A stretch of DNA of 64,000 nt from Leucothrix mucor DSM 2157 (GCF_000419525.1 NZ_ATTE01000001.1:4214501-4278500); one strand, 5' to 3'. Counted from the stretch's first letter, positions 8,330 to 17,308 are shown. A program made the numbers and translations. The notes: generated from the sequence alone by a model not told the origin.

Positions 8330-10186
8330 ATGGAAACAGTACGCCTTACCGTTGCGGAAGCGCTGGTTAAATATCTTGCTGCGCAAAAAATCCAGACTCA
8401 GGAATCCGTAGAGCCTTTATTTGGCTGTGCCTTTGCAATCTTCGGGCATGGAAATGTGCCTTGTTTAGGGCAGCAATTATTAAACCATCAAGATGTATTC
8501 CCAACGTGGCGTGGCCAAAACGAGCAGTCGATGGCACTAGCCGCGACTGCGTATGCTAAGGCGAATAAGCGCCAGCGCATTGGAATTGCCACCAGCTCGG
8601 TCGGGCCTGGCGCAGCCAATATGGTCACGGCAGCGGGCGTGGCGCACAGCAACCGTTTACCGCTGTTACTGTTATCCGGCGATACCTTCAGCACGCGCTT
8701 GCCTGATCCAGTATTGCAGCAAACCGAACATTTTCATAACCCATCCATTACCGTGAATGACTCTTTTAAGGCAGTCACGCGCTACTGGGATCGGATTACT
8801 TCGCCAGCCCAATTATTGCAAAGCCTACCGCAAGCAATTGCTACGATGTTAGACCCCGCTGATTGTGGCCCAGCCTTTATTGGTTTGCCGCAGGATGTTC
8901 AAGGTTATACCTTTGATTTCCCTGAGTGTTTCTTTGAAGAAAAGATTCATCGTATTCGTCGGCCTCAGCCTGAAATGGTTGATCTGGAAGCGGCTGCTGA
9001 GATTATTCGCGGGGCGAAGCAGCCCGTCATTATTACTGGTGGCGGCGTGTTTTACAGTCATGCGACCGCTGAGCTACAAGCCTTTGCTGAGCAGCACCAA
9101 ATTCCTGTGGTTGAAACCATTGCCGGTCGCAGCTGTTTAACGTGGGATCATCCTTTAAATTGCGGCCCAATTGGCCCAACCGGTTCGGATAGCGCTAATG
9201 CGTTGGCTGCACAAGCTGATGTGGTGATTGCTATTGGCACCCGCTTGCAGGATTTTGTAACGGGTTCTTGGTCAGCGTTTCGCAATGAGGCGATGCAATT
9301 AATCAGCATTAATACCGGCCGCTTTGATGCCTACAAACACCGCGCATTACCTGTCATTGCCGATGCCAAAGCCAGTATTACACCACTGACTCAGCTATTG
9401 GGTGACTACCAAACCGATACCAGCTGGCAAGCCACTGCCAGCCAAGAGCGTTCAGCGTGGTTGGGCATTGTGGAGGCGCGTACTGCTGCAACCGATACGT
9501 CGCTGCCATCCTATGCGCAAATTATTGGTCAGGTGAATCAATTAGCGGCCGATAACGATCGTATCGTCACTGCGGCGGGTGGTTTGCCTGCTGAGTTAAA
9601 TATGAACTGGCTGGCGCGCAGCCGAGGCAATTTTGATGTTGAGTTCGGCTTCTCCTGCATGGGTTACGAAGTCGCGGGAGGCTGGGGCGCGAGCATTGCT
9701 TGCCCGGATAATGATGTGATCGTATTAGTCGGTGATGGCTCCTATCTGATTATGAATTCCGATATTTACAGCTCGGTGCTGACTGGTCATAAAATGATTG
9801 TGATCGTTTGCGACAACGCCGGTTTTGCTGTGATTAATAAGCTGCAGAAAAACACCGGAAACGATGCCTTTAACAACCAACTCCGCGACTGCACAACAGT
9901 TCGCAAGCAAACCGAGCTGCCACGCGTAGATTTTGCTAAACATGCAGAAAGCTTAGGTGCACATTCTGAAAAAGTCGGTCACTTAAATGACTTCGCTGCA
10001 GCTTTTGAGCGCGCTAAAGCCGCCGACAGAACAGCGGTTATCGTCGTCGATATTGATGAAACCCAATGGTCGAGCGTGGATGCTTGGTGGGAAGTCGGTC
10101 TGCCGCAAGCCAGTGAAAAGCCCTCAGTACAAGCGGCCATGGCCTCCTGGGATGAAGGTCGTCAACACCAGCGTAAAGGGGTGTAA
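8330..10186 (+). CDS. iolD: 3D-(3,5/4)-trihydroxycyclohexane-1,2-dione acylhydrolase
   Basis: 618 residues of the thiamine-diphosphate enzyme superfamily. The N-terminal Pyr domain contains the catalytic glutamate (Glu64 in WRGQNEQSMA), and the C-terminal PP domain has GDGSYLIMNSD near residue 468, the start of the ThDP/metal-binding motif. Length and opening TVAEALVKYLAAQ match IolD, which opens the cyclitol ring to 5-deoxy-glucuronate. iolC follows after two bases and iolB overlaps iolC, so iolDCB are translationally linked. Other ThDP enzymes such as acetolactate synthase are excluded by context and the PLFG-FAIFGHGNV opening. Confidence 0.95.
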   Translation: METVRLTVAEALVKYLAAQKIQTQESVEPLFGCAFAIFGHGNVPCLGQQLLNHQDVFPTWRGQNEQSMALAATAYAKANKRQRIGIATSSVGPGAANMVTAAGVAHSNRLPLLLLSGDTFSTRLPDPVLQQTEHFHNPSITVNDSFKAVTRYWDRITSPAQLLQSLPQAIATMLDPADCGPAFIGLPQDVQGYTFDFPECFFEEKIHRIRRPQPEMVDLEAAAEIIRGAKQPVIITGGGVFYSHATAELQAFAEQHQIPVVETIAGRSCLTWDHPLNCGPIGPTGSDSANALAAQADVVIAIGTRLQDFVTGSWSAFRNEAMQLISINTGRFDAYKHRALPVIADAKASITPLTQLLGDYQTDTSWQATASQERSAWLGIVEARTAATDTSLPSYAQIIGQVNQLAADNDRIVTAAGGLPAELNMNWLARSRGNFDVEFGFSCMGYEVAGGWGASIACPDNDVIVLVGDGSYLIMNSDIYSSVLTGHKMIVIVCDNAGFAVINKLQKNTGNDAFNNQLRDCTTVRKQTELPRVDFAKHAESLGAHSEKVGHLNDFAAAFERAKAADRTAVIVVDIDETQWSSVDAWWEVGLPQASEKPSVQAAMASWDEGRQHQRKGV

Positions 10187-10188
10187 CG

Positions 10189-11202
10189 ATGAATACTTTT
10201 GCGCTTAATCAACAGCGCCCCTTAGATGTGATTTGCTTAGGGCGCGCTGGGGTCGATTTGTACGCCAGAGAGCCAAACCAGAGTTTCAATCAGGTCTCCG
10301 GATTTGAGCGCTTTGTCGGTGGTTCGCCTGCCAATATCGCCGCCGCACTAGCCAAGCAAGGCTCCAAAGTGGGCTTTATCAGCTGTGTATCGGATGATGG
10401 TTTAGGTGATTACGTTAGCGATTATCTAATTAGTTTAGGCATTGATGTTAGCGGCATTCAGGTCGATAGTAGCGGCACACGCACCAGTTTAGCGGTTACC
10501 GAAATGCGCCCAAACTGCCCTGAAGTGGTGATCTATCGCAACAATGCCGCCGACTTAGCTTTGCAGCCACAACACATTAATGAGGCTTATATTGCCTCGG
10601 CTAGTGTCTTGCTAGTTTCCGGTACCGCCTTATCTACCAGCCCATCGCGGGAAGCCACGTTGGTGGCAATGGATCATGCGCGTCGCCACGGGACGAAGGT
10701 TGTTTTAGATATCGACTATCGCGCCTATTCCTGGGAAAGCCCGGAAGCCTCAGCCATCTACTATAATATTGCAGCGGCACTCGCCGATGTGGTGATTGGC
10801 AACCGCGAAGAGTTTGATGTGCTGGAATACCTGTTCGACAAAGGTAATCAAGACGATGACAAAACCGCCGCGCGACTACTATCAGACACCACGCAATTAG
10901 TGATCATCAAATACGGCGAAAAGGGCTGTCGGGCATTTCAAAAAGAAGGCTCTGTGCAGCAGGCAATTTTCCCGGTTGAGGCTAAAAAACCATTCGGTGC
11001 CGGCGATGCGTTTGCTGGCAATTTAATACACGCATTATTAAATCAGTATTCCTTAAATGATGCTTTGGCAATGGGCGCAGCAGCGGCGGCAATCAATGTC
11101 TCCGGAGCCAGTTGCAGCGAAGCCATGCCAAGCACCAGCGAACTATTCGATTTTATGCAGACTTACGGCTATCAGCCGGTCAGAGAGGAACATCATGGGT
11201 AA
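10189..11202 (+). CDS. iolC: 5-dehydro-2-deoxygluconokinase
   Basis: 337 residues of the PfkB/ribokinase family. The N-terminal substrate segment is GGSPANIAAALAKQG, and the C-terminal signature FGAGDAFAGNLIHALL carries the anion-hole GAGD with the catalytic base near residue 272. IolC phosphorylates 2-deoxy-5-keto-gluconate in inositol catabolism. It begins two bases after iolD and its last eight bases overlap the start of iolB. Some proteobacterial IolC proteins are fused to a DUF2090 aldolase domain; this one is the single-domain form, consistent with a separate aldolase gene at 12052. Confidence 0.93.
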   Translation: MNTFALNQQRPLDVICLGRAGVDLYAREPNQSFNQVSGFERFVGGSPANIAAALAKQGSKVGFISCVSDDGLGDYVSDYLISLGIDVSGIQVDSSGTRTSLAVTEMRPNCPEVVIYRNNAADLALQPQHINEAYIASASVLLVSGTALSTSPSREATLVAMDHARRHGTKVVLDIDYRAYSWESPEASAIYYNIAAALADVVIGNREEFDVLEYLFDKGNQDDDKTAARLLSDTTQLVIIKYGEKGCRAFQKEGSVQQAIFPVEAKKPFGAGDAFAGNLIHALLNQYSLNDALAMGAAAAAINVSGASCSEAMPSTSELFDFMQTYGYQPVREEHHG

Positions 11203-12043
11203 ACATATACCACCACACGATAATCAAAATCAGGCGATTATTGGCGAGAACGACGAAACCACGCCGCTGTGTTATTTCAATAATGTGCGCCTGAAAAAAG
11301 GCGAAGAATACCGTTACAGCTTGGCGGATTACGAGTCGACTGTAGTGCTGGCTGGCGGGACGTGTGACATCGTCGTTGATGGTGAGCAGTTCACTAACAT
11401 TGGCCAGCGCGCAACCGTTTGGGATGGTAATCCGGCGGGTGTTTATGTGCCGGTTGGCAGTGAGGCGGTTGTAACTTGTGTCTCTGATCAGGCAGATATT
11501 CTGATTGCGGGTGGTCGTTACGATAAAAAGCTCACGCCATTTGAGATTAAACCTGAGGAAAGTGATCAGGTGCAATACGGCAGTGATGACACCAAAACGC
11601 ACCGCAAAATTAAGCACATTCTTGGTCAGAAAAATGCGGACTTACGAGGCCGTTTACTGGTCAGTGAATTATTTACCGTGGGTGCAGGTGGCTGGTCTGG
11701 TTTCCCACCACATAAGCACGATGAAGAGCGCGATGACCCGAATGAGACGCGTTTTGAGGAAGTGTATCAATTCCGTTTTAATCCGGACTTTGGCTTTGGC
11801 GCGCAGTTCTTATATGAGCATGAAGATGATTGCGGGCCGGTGTATCACGTTAAAACAGGTAGCGTAATTGCGATTGATAAAGGCTATCACCCAAGCGTGG
11901 CTGCGCCGGGTTATGAGATGTACTACTTTACGGTGATTGTGGGTGAAAGTTCGAAGTCGCTGAAGCAGTATTTTGACCCGCATCATGAATATCAGGTGCA
12001 TACGATTCCGGGCATTAAAGACATGATTGCCAAGTTTAAGTAG
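11195..12043 (+). CDS. iolB: 5-deoxy-glucuronate isomerase
   Basis: 282 residues from the ATG at 11195, which has AGAGAGGAA just upstream. The frame is open for 138 bases further 5', but that part lies within iolC and is not needed. The bicupin protein has a metal-site segment FPPHKHDEERDDPNETRFEE, followed by YEVY-like Q/H ligands in the second cupin strand and HVKTGSVIAIDKGYHPSVAAPGYEMYY in two halves near the C-terminus. It isomerises 5-deoxy-glucuronate to 2-deoxy-5-keto-gluconate between IolD and IolC. Overlap with iolC suggests coupled translation. Confidence 0.93.
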   Translation: MGKHIPPHDNQNQAIIGENDETTPLCYFNNVRLKKGEEYRYSLADYESTVVLAGGTCDIVVDGEQFTNIGQRATVWDGNPAGVYVPVGSEAVVTCVSDQADILIAGGRYDKKLTPFEIKPEESDQVQYGSDDTKTHRKIKHILGQKNADLRGRLLVSELFTVGAGGWSGFPPHKHDEERDDPNETRFEEVYQFRFNPDFGFGAQFLYEHEDDCGPVYHVKTGSVIAIDKGYHPSVAAPGYEMYYFTVIVGESSKSLKQYFDPHHEYQVHTIPGIKDMIAKFK

Positions 12044-12051
12044 GTTTTTCT

Positions 12052-12879
12052 ATGTTAGTGACATTGAATGAATTGTTGCCCGATGCGGCTAACTCAAAGT
12101 CGGCAGTAGCCTGTATAAATGTGTTTGGCTTTGAGGATGCACGAGCGATTTTGGATGCTGCAGAGTCGTTAAATCGTCCTGTTATATTGGCGACTAATAA
12201 AGACATGGTCGACTTATTAGGGGTGGAGTCGCTGGCTGGCATGTTGGTTCCAATGGCAAAGGCCAGTTCAGCAAAAATCTGCGTGCATCTCGATCATACT
12301 TATGATGAGTCAATTGTTTATCAGGCGATGAAATTTGGTTTTAGTTCAGTGATGTTCGATGGCTCGCAGCTGCCATTGGATGAAAATATTCGTCGTACGC
12401 AGCAGGTATCTGTTGTTGCTAAAGCCTTCGGAGTTTCGCTGGAAGGTGAGATTGGTTCGGTGCCTTATGAGGAAGGGCGGGATCATATTAAGTCGATTTA
12501 CACCGAACCAGAGCAGGCGGCGCGTTATGCCAGTGAAAGTGGGATTGATGCGGTGGCCGTGGCGGTGGGTAATGTGCACCGATTAAAAACGCCGACGTGC
12601 AGCATTGAATATGATCGCTTGGCACAGATTGAACAGCTGGTTGAAATTCCATTAGTGATCCATGGTACCACCGGCATTCCGGAGGCTGACATTGTGCGCT
12701 TAAAGCAAACGCGGATTGCCAAGTTTAATGTCGGAACATCCTTGCGAATGGTCGTGGGTAATAACCTGCGCAAAGCGATGCTGGCAGAGCCGGAGCAGTT
12801 TGATCGCTCGTATTTTATGCGCAAGATCATGCCGGATATTCGGGCTGAGGCAACGCGGATTATTCAGTTACTTGCCTAA
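12052..12879 (+). CDS. Class II aldolase, probably 6-phospho-5-dehydro-2-deoxy-gluconate aldolase (IolJ-like)
   Basis: 275 residues. Class II (zinc) aldolase elements are present in order: VHLDHTYDES (catalytic Asp and Zn His, near residues 80-90), EGEIGS, a GNVH Zn ligand and VIHGTTGIPE. Directly after iolB, the expected reaction is cleavage of phosphorylated 2-deoxy-5-keto-gluconate to DHAP and malonate semialdehyde. It is clearly different from the housekeeping FbaA at 43958. The malonate-semialdehyde step (iolA) is not in this window. A tagatose- or fructose-bisphosphate aldolase specificity cannot be ruled out by sequence alone. Confidence 0.8.
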   Translation: MLVTLNELLPDAANSKSAVACINVFGFEDARAILDAAESLNRPVILATNKDMVDLLGVESLAGMLVPMAKASSAKICVHLDHTYDESIVYQAMKFGFSSVMFDGSQLPLDENIRRTQQVSVVAKAFGVSLEGEIGSVPYEEGRDHIKSIYTEPEQAARYASESGIDAVAVAVGNVHRLKTPTCSIEYDRLAQIEQLVEIPLVIHGTTGIPEADIVRLKQTRIAKFNVGTSLRMVVGNNLRKAMLAEPEQFDRSYFMRKIMPDIRAEATRIIQLLA

Positions 12880-12905
12880 TAAGGCTTGAGTGAAAGGAGG
12901 GAGTC

Positions 12906-14060
12906 ATGTCGGTAGTTTCAAAGTTAGGTAGGCGGCTGCGGTTGGGCGTTATTGGTGGTGGAGTTGGATCATTTATCGGCCCGATTCATCGTGGCGCAGC
13001 AGTACTGCATGAGCAGTATGATGTAGTAGCTAGCGTGTTGTCATCCAATGCGGAGCGCTCGTTGGCCATGGGGCAGGAGCTTGGTATTCCAAGGTCTTAT
13101 GGTTCGGCGGAAGCGCTATTCGCTGCTGAAAAAGGTCATCCTGAAAAGATTGATCTGCTGGCCATAATGACGCCGAATAACAGCCATTATGAGCTGTCTT
13201 GCAAAGCACTGGAGTGCGGTTTTGATGTGCTGTGTGAAAAACCGCTCACCAATGATTTGGCGCAAGCTGAAGACTTGGCAAAGCGCGTTGCCGAGAGCGA
13301 TAGAGCATACTGCGTGGCATACGCTTATGCCGCTTACCCCATGGTACGCCAAGCGCGAGCCATGATGGCTAGTGGCGTGCTGGGCGAGTTGCGCATGGTG
13401 CAAAGTGAATATATCCAAGGGCATTTGGCTACCTTAAATCCTTCTGAGCAAGATGGTAGTAACTGGCATATGCATCCGGAGATCGCAGGGCCATCGCTCA
13501 TTATGGGTGATATCGCCACCCACAGCTTCCATTTGGCTTCTTATGTCACAGGTCTTGAGCCGAGCGAGATCAGCGCGGATATCACGAACTTAGTACCGGG
13601 CCGCAGTGCGCATGATTATTGCGGGATTTTGTCGCGTTATAAAAACGGTGCGCGCGGCAGTTTTGTGGTGACTCAAGCCGCTGCTGGTGCGGTGCATGGC
13701 TTGCGAATTCGGGTGTATGGCAGCCTTGGAAGTCTGGAGTGGTTTCAGGAGCAGCCGGATGAATTATGGCATCGCCCACTGGACCAACCAGCACAGCTAT
13801 TGATTCGGGGTGGGCCTGGATTATCGGCAGCAGCCAACCGGGCCACGCATGTCGCAATCGGCCATCCCGAAGGCTATATCGAAGCCTTTGCCAACTTATA
13901 TCAAGATCTGGCGGATGTGATTAGCGCGCGGATATTGGGTGTTGAGCCCGACCCGTTGGCGCAGGATTTCCCAGATATTACAGACGGAGTACGTGGCGTC
14001 GCCTTTGTTGAGGCCAGTGTGCGTTCCAATCAAACCAATGCCAGCTGGCAAACACTTTAA
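12906..14060 (+). CDS. Gfo/Idh/MocA family oxidoreductase (second of three)
   Basis: 384 residues. The NAD(P) loop GGGVGSFIG is at 17-25 and EKP, with the conserved lysine, at 111-113. The C-terminal GHPEGYIEAFANLY segment is nearly the same as in the proteins at 318 and 14072, so the three are paralogs. The start codon follows a very strong ribosome binding site (AAAGGAGGGAG at 12892-12902). Likely an inositol or inosose dehydrogenase within the iol operon. Which of the three plays the IolG role cannot be decided. Confidence 0.87.
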   Translation: MSVVSKLGRRLRLGVIGGGVGSFIGPIHRGAAVLHEQYDVVASVLSSNAERSLAMGQELGIPRSYGSAEALFAAEKGHPEKIDLLAIMTPNNSHYELSCKALECGFDVLCEKPLTNDLAQAEDLAKRVAESDRAYCVAYAYAAYPMVRQARAMMASGVLGELRMVQSEYIQGHLATLNPSEQDGSNWHMHPEIAGPSLIMGDIATHSFHLASYVTGLEPSEISADITNLVPGRSAHDYCGILSRYKNGARGSFVVTQAAAGAVHGLRIRVYGSLGSLEWFQEQPDELWHRPLDQPAQLLIRGGPGLSAAANRATHVAIGHPEGYIEAFANLYQDLADVISARILGVEPDPLAQDFPDITDGVRGVAFVEASVRSNQTNASWQTL

Positions 14061-14071
14061 AGAGAATACGC

Positions 14072-15244
14072 ATGTTTAATGAAGAGAGACGATTAGCCGC
14101 GCCCATTCGTTGGGGCATGGTGGGTGGTGGACGTGGCAGCGAAATCGGCCATGCGCATCGGGCAGGTGCAGCGCGCGATGGCTTGTTTCAGCTAGTCGCC
14201 GGAGCCTTTGATTTGGACGTTGAACGTGGGCGTGAATTTGGTGTCAATTTGGGCGTGGATAGCGCGCGTTGTTATGCCAATTATCAAGCCATGTTTGAGG
14301 CAGAACCGCAGCGTGAGGATGGTATTCAGGCGGTCTCCATTGCCACGCCAAATGGCACCCATTTCGCCATTAGCAAAGCCGCATTAGAAGCTGGTTTACA
14401 CGTCATTTGTGAAAAGCCACTGACCTTCACTGTTGCCGAATCAGAGCAGCTTAAGCAGCTAGCGCAGCAGAAAAACCGCGTGTTTGCCGTGATGTATGGC
14501 TACTCCGGATTCCCTATGTTGCATCAGGCTCGCGAGATGATTAAGCGCGGTGATTTAGGCGAGGTTCGCATTATCAATATGCAGTTCGCGCATGGCTTCC
14601 ATAATACCGCAGTAGAGGAGCATAGCCCCGGCGCGAAATGGCGCATGAATCCTGAAATGTCTGGTCCGACTTATGTGCTGGGCGACTTGGGTACGCATAC
14701 CTTCCACATGGCGCAAATGCTGACTGGATTGGAAGTGGATGAGTTGTGCTGTATGCGCCAGAGCTTTATTGCCAGCCGCTCGCCTTTGGAAGACAACGCC
14801 AATGTGATGATGAAGTTTAAAGGTGGTGCGGTGGGTACCTTATGGGCAAGTTCGGTGAATGCGGGCTCCATGCATCAACAAAAAATCCGCGTGATCGGTG
14901 AGAAAGCCAGTATTGAATGGTGGGATGAGCAGCCAAACCAACTGCGCTACGAAGTGCAGGGCCAGCCCGCGCAAGTCCTGGAGCGTGGCATGGGTTATTT
15001 GTATGGCGATGCCCCTGGTGTGTGTTCGCGCATTGGTGGCGGTCATGCCGAAGGCTTCTTTGAGTCTTGGGCGAACTTGTATCACCGCTATGCCTTGGCG
15101 ATGGATGCGGCGAACCGGGATGACACTGAAGCACTGGCCGGCATCTGGTATCCAAGTGTGGATGATGGCACTCAGGGTGTGCGCTTGTTGGAGTGTTGCG
15201 TCGAATCTGCGGATAGTCACTCGAAGTGGGTGAAGTTCGACTGA
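14072..15244 (+). CDS. Gfo/Idh/MocA family oxidoreductase (third of three)
   Basis: 390 residues. The Rossmann loop GGGRGSEIG is at 18-26 and EKP at 114-116. It has the same C-terminal GHAEGFFESWANLYHRYA region as the family copies upstream but is more diverged. It starts 12 bases after its neighbour (AAAGAGAA as ribosome binding site) and is the last gene of the operon before a 250-base gap. Two oxidoreductases side by side plus one in the transporter operon suggest handling of more than one inositol isomer or derivative. That is inference from gene number and context. Confidence 0.87.
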   Translation: MFNEERRLAAPIRWGMVGGGRGSEIGHAHRAGAARDGLFQLVAGAFDLDVERGREFGVNLGVDSARCYANYQAMFEAEPQREDGIQAVSIATPNGTHFAISKAALEAGLHVICEKPLTFTVAESEQLKQLAQQKNRVFAVMYGYSGFPMLHQAREMIKRGDLGEVRIINMQFAHGFHNTAVEEHSPGAKWRMNPEMSGPTYVLGDLGTHTFHMAQMLTGLEVDELCCMRQSFIASRSPLEDNANVMMKFKGGAVGTLWASSVNAGSMHQQKIRVIGEKASIEWWDEQPNQLRYEVQGQPAQVLERGMGYLYGDAPGVCSRIGGGHAEGFFESWANLYHRYALAMDAANRDDTEALAGIWYPSVDDGTQGVRLLECCVESADSHSKWVKFD

Positions 15245-15315
15245 TTCGTGAAGTTTTGGACGTGAAAAATTTATAATTCGCCCAACTGTTTAAATAATTA
15301 ATTTCAAAATAGTTG

Positions 15316-15343
15316 TTGACTTAGTCTGCGATGAGTATATAGT
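15316..15343 (+). promoter_or_regulatory. Sigma-70 promoter of the cold-shock gene with a long 5' UTR
   Basis: TTGACT (15316-15321) and TATAGT (15338-15343) are separated by 16 bases. A start near 15350 would leave a leader of roughly 145 bases before the csp ATG at 15497, as in cspA-type genes where the leader acts as a cold-responsive RNA element. The rest of the 15245-15496 gap shows no gene. Confidence 0.5.
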
Positions 15344-15496
15344 TCACCGCAGCTAGCAAGTTTGTTATATTTTTTGTGTTACCATTTCGTTGTGTCTCGT
15401 ACCACGTCCTGTTTTTCATAAGTAATAGAATAGTTACACTTCCAAGCAAACGGTCTGTTCGCAGGCTTATCAAATCATTGAAATTATAGGATACAT

Positions 15497-15706
15497 ATGT
15501 CAAATACAACAACTGGAACCGTTAAGTGGTTCAACGAAGCTAAAGGTTTTGGTTTTATTCAGCAAGAGTCTGGCCCAGACGTTTTCGCTCACTTCCGTTC
15601 AATCACTGGTGACGGCTTCAAGACATTGGCTGAAGGCCAAAAAGTTGAATTCACAGTGACACAAGGTCAAAAAGGCCCACAAGCTGAGAACATCGTACCT
15701 TTATAA
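15497..15706 (+). CDS. Cold-shock protein, CspA family
   Basis: 69 residues, the full cold-shock domain. RNP1 is [10 protein letters not shown] (residues 15-24) and the RNP2 region is DVFAHFRSI. These aromatic residues bind single-stranded nucleic acid, so the protein probably serves as an RNA chaperone at low temperature or during growth shifts. It is monocistronic, with its own promoter and long leader upstream and an intrinsic terminator downstream. Which Csp paralog it represents cannot be assigned. Confidence 0.95.
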   Translation: MSNTTTGTVKWFNEAKGFGFIQQESGPDVFAHFRSITGDGFKTLAEGQKVEFTVTQGQKGPQAENIVPL

Positions 15707-15762
15707 GTCCGATTATAAGTGAGCTGCTTCGGTAGCTACTTGATCTGATATAAAGTACTAAG

Positions 15763-15793
15763 AAGGCAAAACTTAACGGTTTTGCCTTTTTTA
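15763..15793 (+). terminator. Intrinsic terminator of csp
   Basis: Perfect 10-bp stem AAGGCAAAAC (15763-15772) / GTTTTGCCTT (15779-15788) with a six-base loop, followed by a run of T residues to 15792. It lies 57 bases after the csp stop codon. Confidence 0.9.
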
Positions 15794-15840
15794 TTGCCTG
15801 CAATTTGGTGATAAAACTGCTGGAATACCGCAAGCTCTAT

Positions 15841-15952
15841 CAGCATCCAGCATCCAGCATCCAGCATCCAGCATCCAGCATCCAGCATCCAGCATCCAGC
15901 ATCCAGCATCCAGCATCCAGCATCCAGCATCCAGCATCCAGCATCCAGCATC
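15841..15952. repeat. 7-bp tandem repeat, 16 perfect copies
   Basis: The unit CAGCATC is repeated 16 times without a mismatch, ending as CAACTTC at 15953. It lies between the csp terminator and the convergent end of the nnrS-like gene. Because 3 x 7 = 21, the tract gives long spurious reading frames in several frames. Perfect identity implies recent slippage and probable length variation between strains. Confidence 0.97.
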
Positions 15953-15984
15953 CAACTTCTAGTACTTGGTCTTATTTGGCAGTC

Positions 15985-17190
15985 TTAGCCAAAGCGTTGA
16001 TCAACTCGTGGCTTAGTTAGCATCGGAATATAAGTAATCAAAAACAGCCCAAAGCCTGCAGCCCAGCACAATTGCGCTGTAATAATCAGACCATGATAAG
16101 CCGTAGCGGGGAACAATAACGGCAAGATCACCCGACACACTGCGCCAAGCCCGAGTAATACAAAGATGAATTTCAGTGCTTTTGGTGGGTCTTGTACATT
16201 GCGTCCGGTATGGCCTAGCGCAATTCGGCACATCATTCCGGCAGTAATTAGACCGATACCACCAGCAGCGAAGGCGTGCACGGCAATCCAGGGAGACAAA
16301 CTGAGAGTCGTGGTTAGCGCATTGAGCCCAAAGCCCAGCACCATAAAGCCATAGCCAATATACAGTACCCAAAGCAAAGGCTTGCGCCAGATGCCATGAT
16401 CGTACCAACCCCACAAACGAAAAGCGTGTAGTAGAAAGAGGATAGCCGCGAGTGATTCACTCACAGGGCGGTATTGCGTAAATACTTCAACCACTACAAA
16501 GATCAGAAATAAGAACAAGCTGCTCAAGTCTAGCCATTTGTGGTTAGTTAATTTGATCGGGGCATTGGCCACGCCGCGCTCAATAAAGAACGGAATCACC
16601 CGCCGGCCCATCATTAAAATTAAAGAAATGATCAGATATAGCCCACTGTATAAACCCCAATGAATCGCATAGGCCGGAAGAAAGCCGAGCATTGCCGCAT
16701 AAAACAGGATATTGCTGGAGGCGATAAGCGCTAATTTGAACACAATTGGCATCTGCGTCCATTGCTTGGTTTGATAAATGGGGATGGCAATGGCGGTAAT
16801 CAGCATCAAAATGAACAGTAAGTCGGTAAATGCACTGAGCGCTAAGGCAAAGGGCAAACCGCTAAATGGAAATAGTCGCGCACTGAGCCATAAGCCAGCC
16901 AATAGCATCAGGTGCCTGCCTTTGGGCATGGGTAAATTTGTCCAGTTGCCAACCGCTGTTAGCAAAAATCCTGCGATAACTGCGGTGCTGTAGCCAAATA
17001 CCATTTCATGAGCATGCCAGAAAATAGCAGGCCACTCCGGCGATAGCCAAGGCTGACTGAAGCTGTAAATAGCCATCCACAGCAGCATTGAAAGCGCGCC
17101 GAAGCCAGCCGCGAGTAGGAAAAAAGGTCGAAACCCGAGATTAAAGAGAGCAAAAGGTTTAACCGTAACGGGTGTTTCAATCTGTAGCAT
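15985..17190 (-). CDS. nnrS: NnrS family membrane protein
   Basis: 401 residues with about twelve hydrophobic segments. The N-terminal FALFNLGFRPFFLLAAGFGA and FWHAHEMVFGYSTAVIAGFL are diagnostic of NnrS, a haem-copper membrane protein linked to nitric oxide tolerance. The HAHE motif near residues 60-63 supplies candidate metal ligands. The start at 17190 has GCGGAG just upstream. A CRP/FNR-type box lies about 105 bases upstream, in keeping with NO- or oxygen-responsive control of nnrS genes. No denitrification genes are seen in the window, so an NO-protection role is the likelier reading. Confidence 0.9.
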   Translation of the reverse strand: MLQIETPVTVKPFALFNLGFRPFFLLAAGFGALSMLLWMAIYSFSQPWLSPEWPAIFWHAHEMVFGYSTAVIAGFLLTAVGNWTNLPMPKGRHLMLLAGLWLSARLFPFSGLPFALALSAFTDLLFILMLITAIAIPIYQTKQWTQMPIVFKLALIASSNILFYAAMLGFLPAYAIHWGLYSGLYLIISLILMMGRRVIPFFIERGVANAPIKLTNHKWLDLSSLFLFLIFVVVEVFTQYRPVSESLAAILFLLHAFRLWGWYDHGIWRKPLLWVLYIGYGFMVLGFGLNALTTTLSLSPWIAVHAFAAGGIGLITAGMMCRIALGHTGRNVQDPPKALKFIFVLLGLGAVCRVILPLLFPATAYHGLIITAQLCWAAGFGLFLITYIPMLTKPRVDQRFG

Positions 17191-17294
17191 GGTGGCTCCG
17201 CGCAGTATTTATAGGGAATGGCTTTGTTTGTTGATGGTGTTTCGTTAGATGGCAGTGCTAAGCTAGCATCATACACCCATCATGCAAATTAGCG

Positions 17295-17308
17295 CTGACG
17301 TGGGTCAA
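17295..17308. promoter_or_regulatory. CRP/FNR-superfamily box between nnrS and the PLP lyase gene
   Basis: CTGAC-GTGG-GTCAA matches the dyad TTGAC-N4-GTCAA in nine of ten positions, the form used by DNR/NnrR/FNR-type regulators. It is centred about 111 bases from the nnrS start and 39 bases from the ATG at 17341. nnrS is the expected target by family precedent. Confidence 0.45.

Noticed and set aside
11057-11194. 5' extension of the iolB frame
   Set aside because: It lies wholly within iolC. The ATG at 11195 has a proper ribosome binding site and matches the IolB N-terminus.
15841-15952. CRISPR array
   Set aside because: The repeats are contiguous 7-bp units without spacers, and no cas genes are present.
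15736-16020. Long reading frames on both strands with MLDAGCW and HPASSIQ repeats
   Set aside because: They arise only because 16 copies of a 7-bp unit have no stop codon in several frames. There is no start signal or homology.
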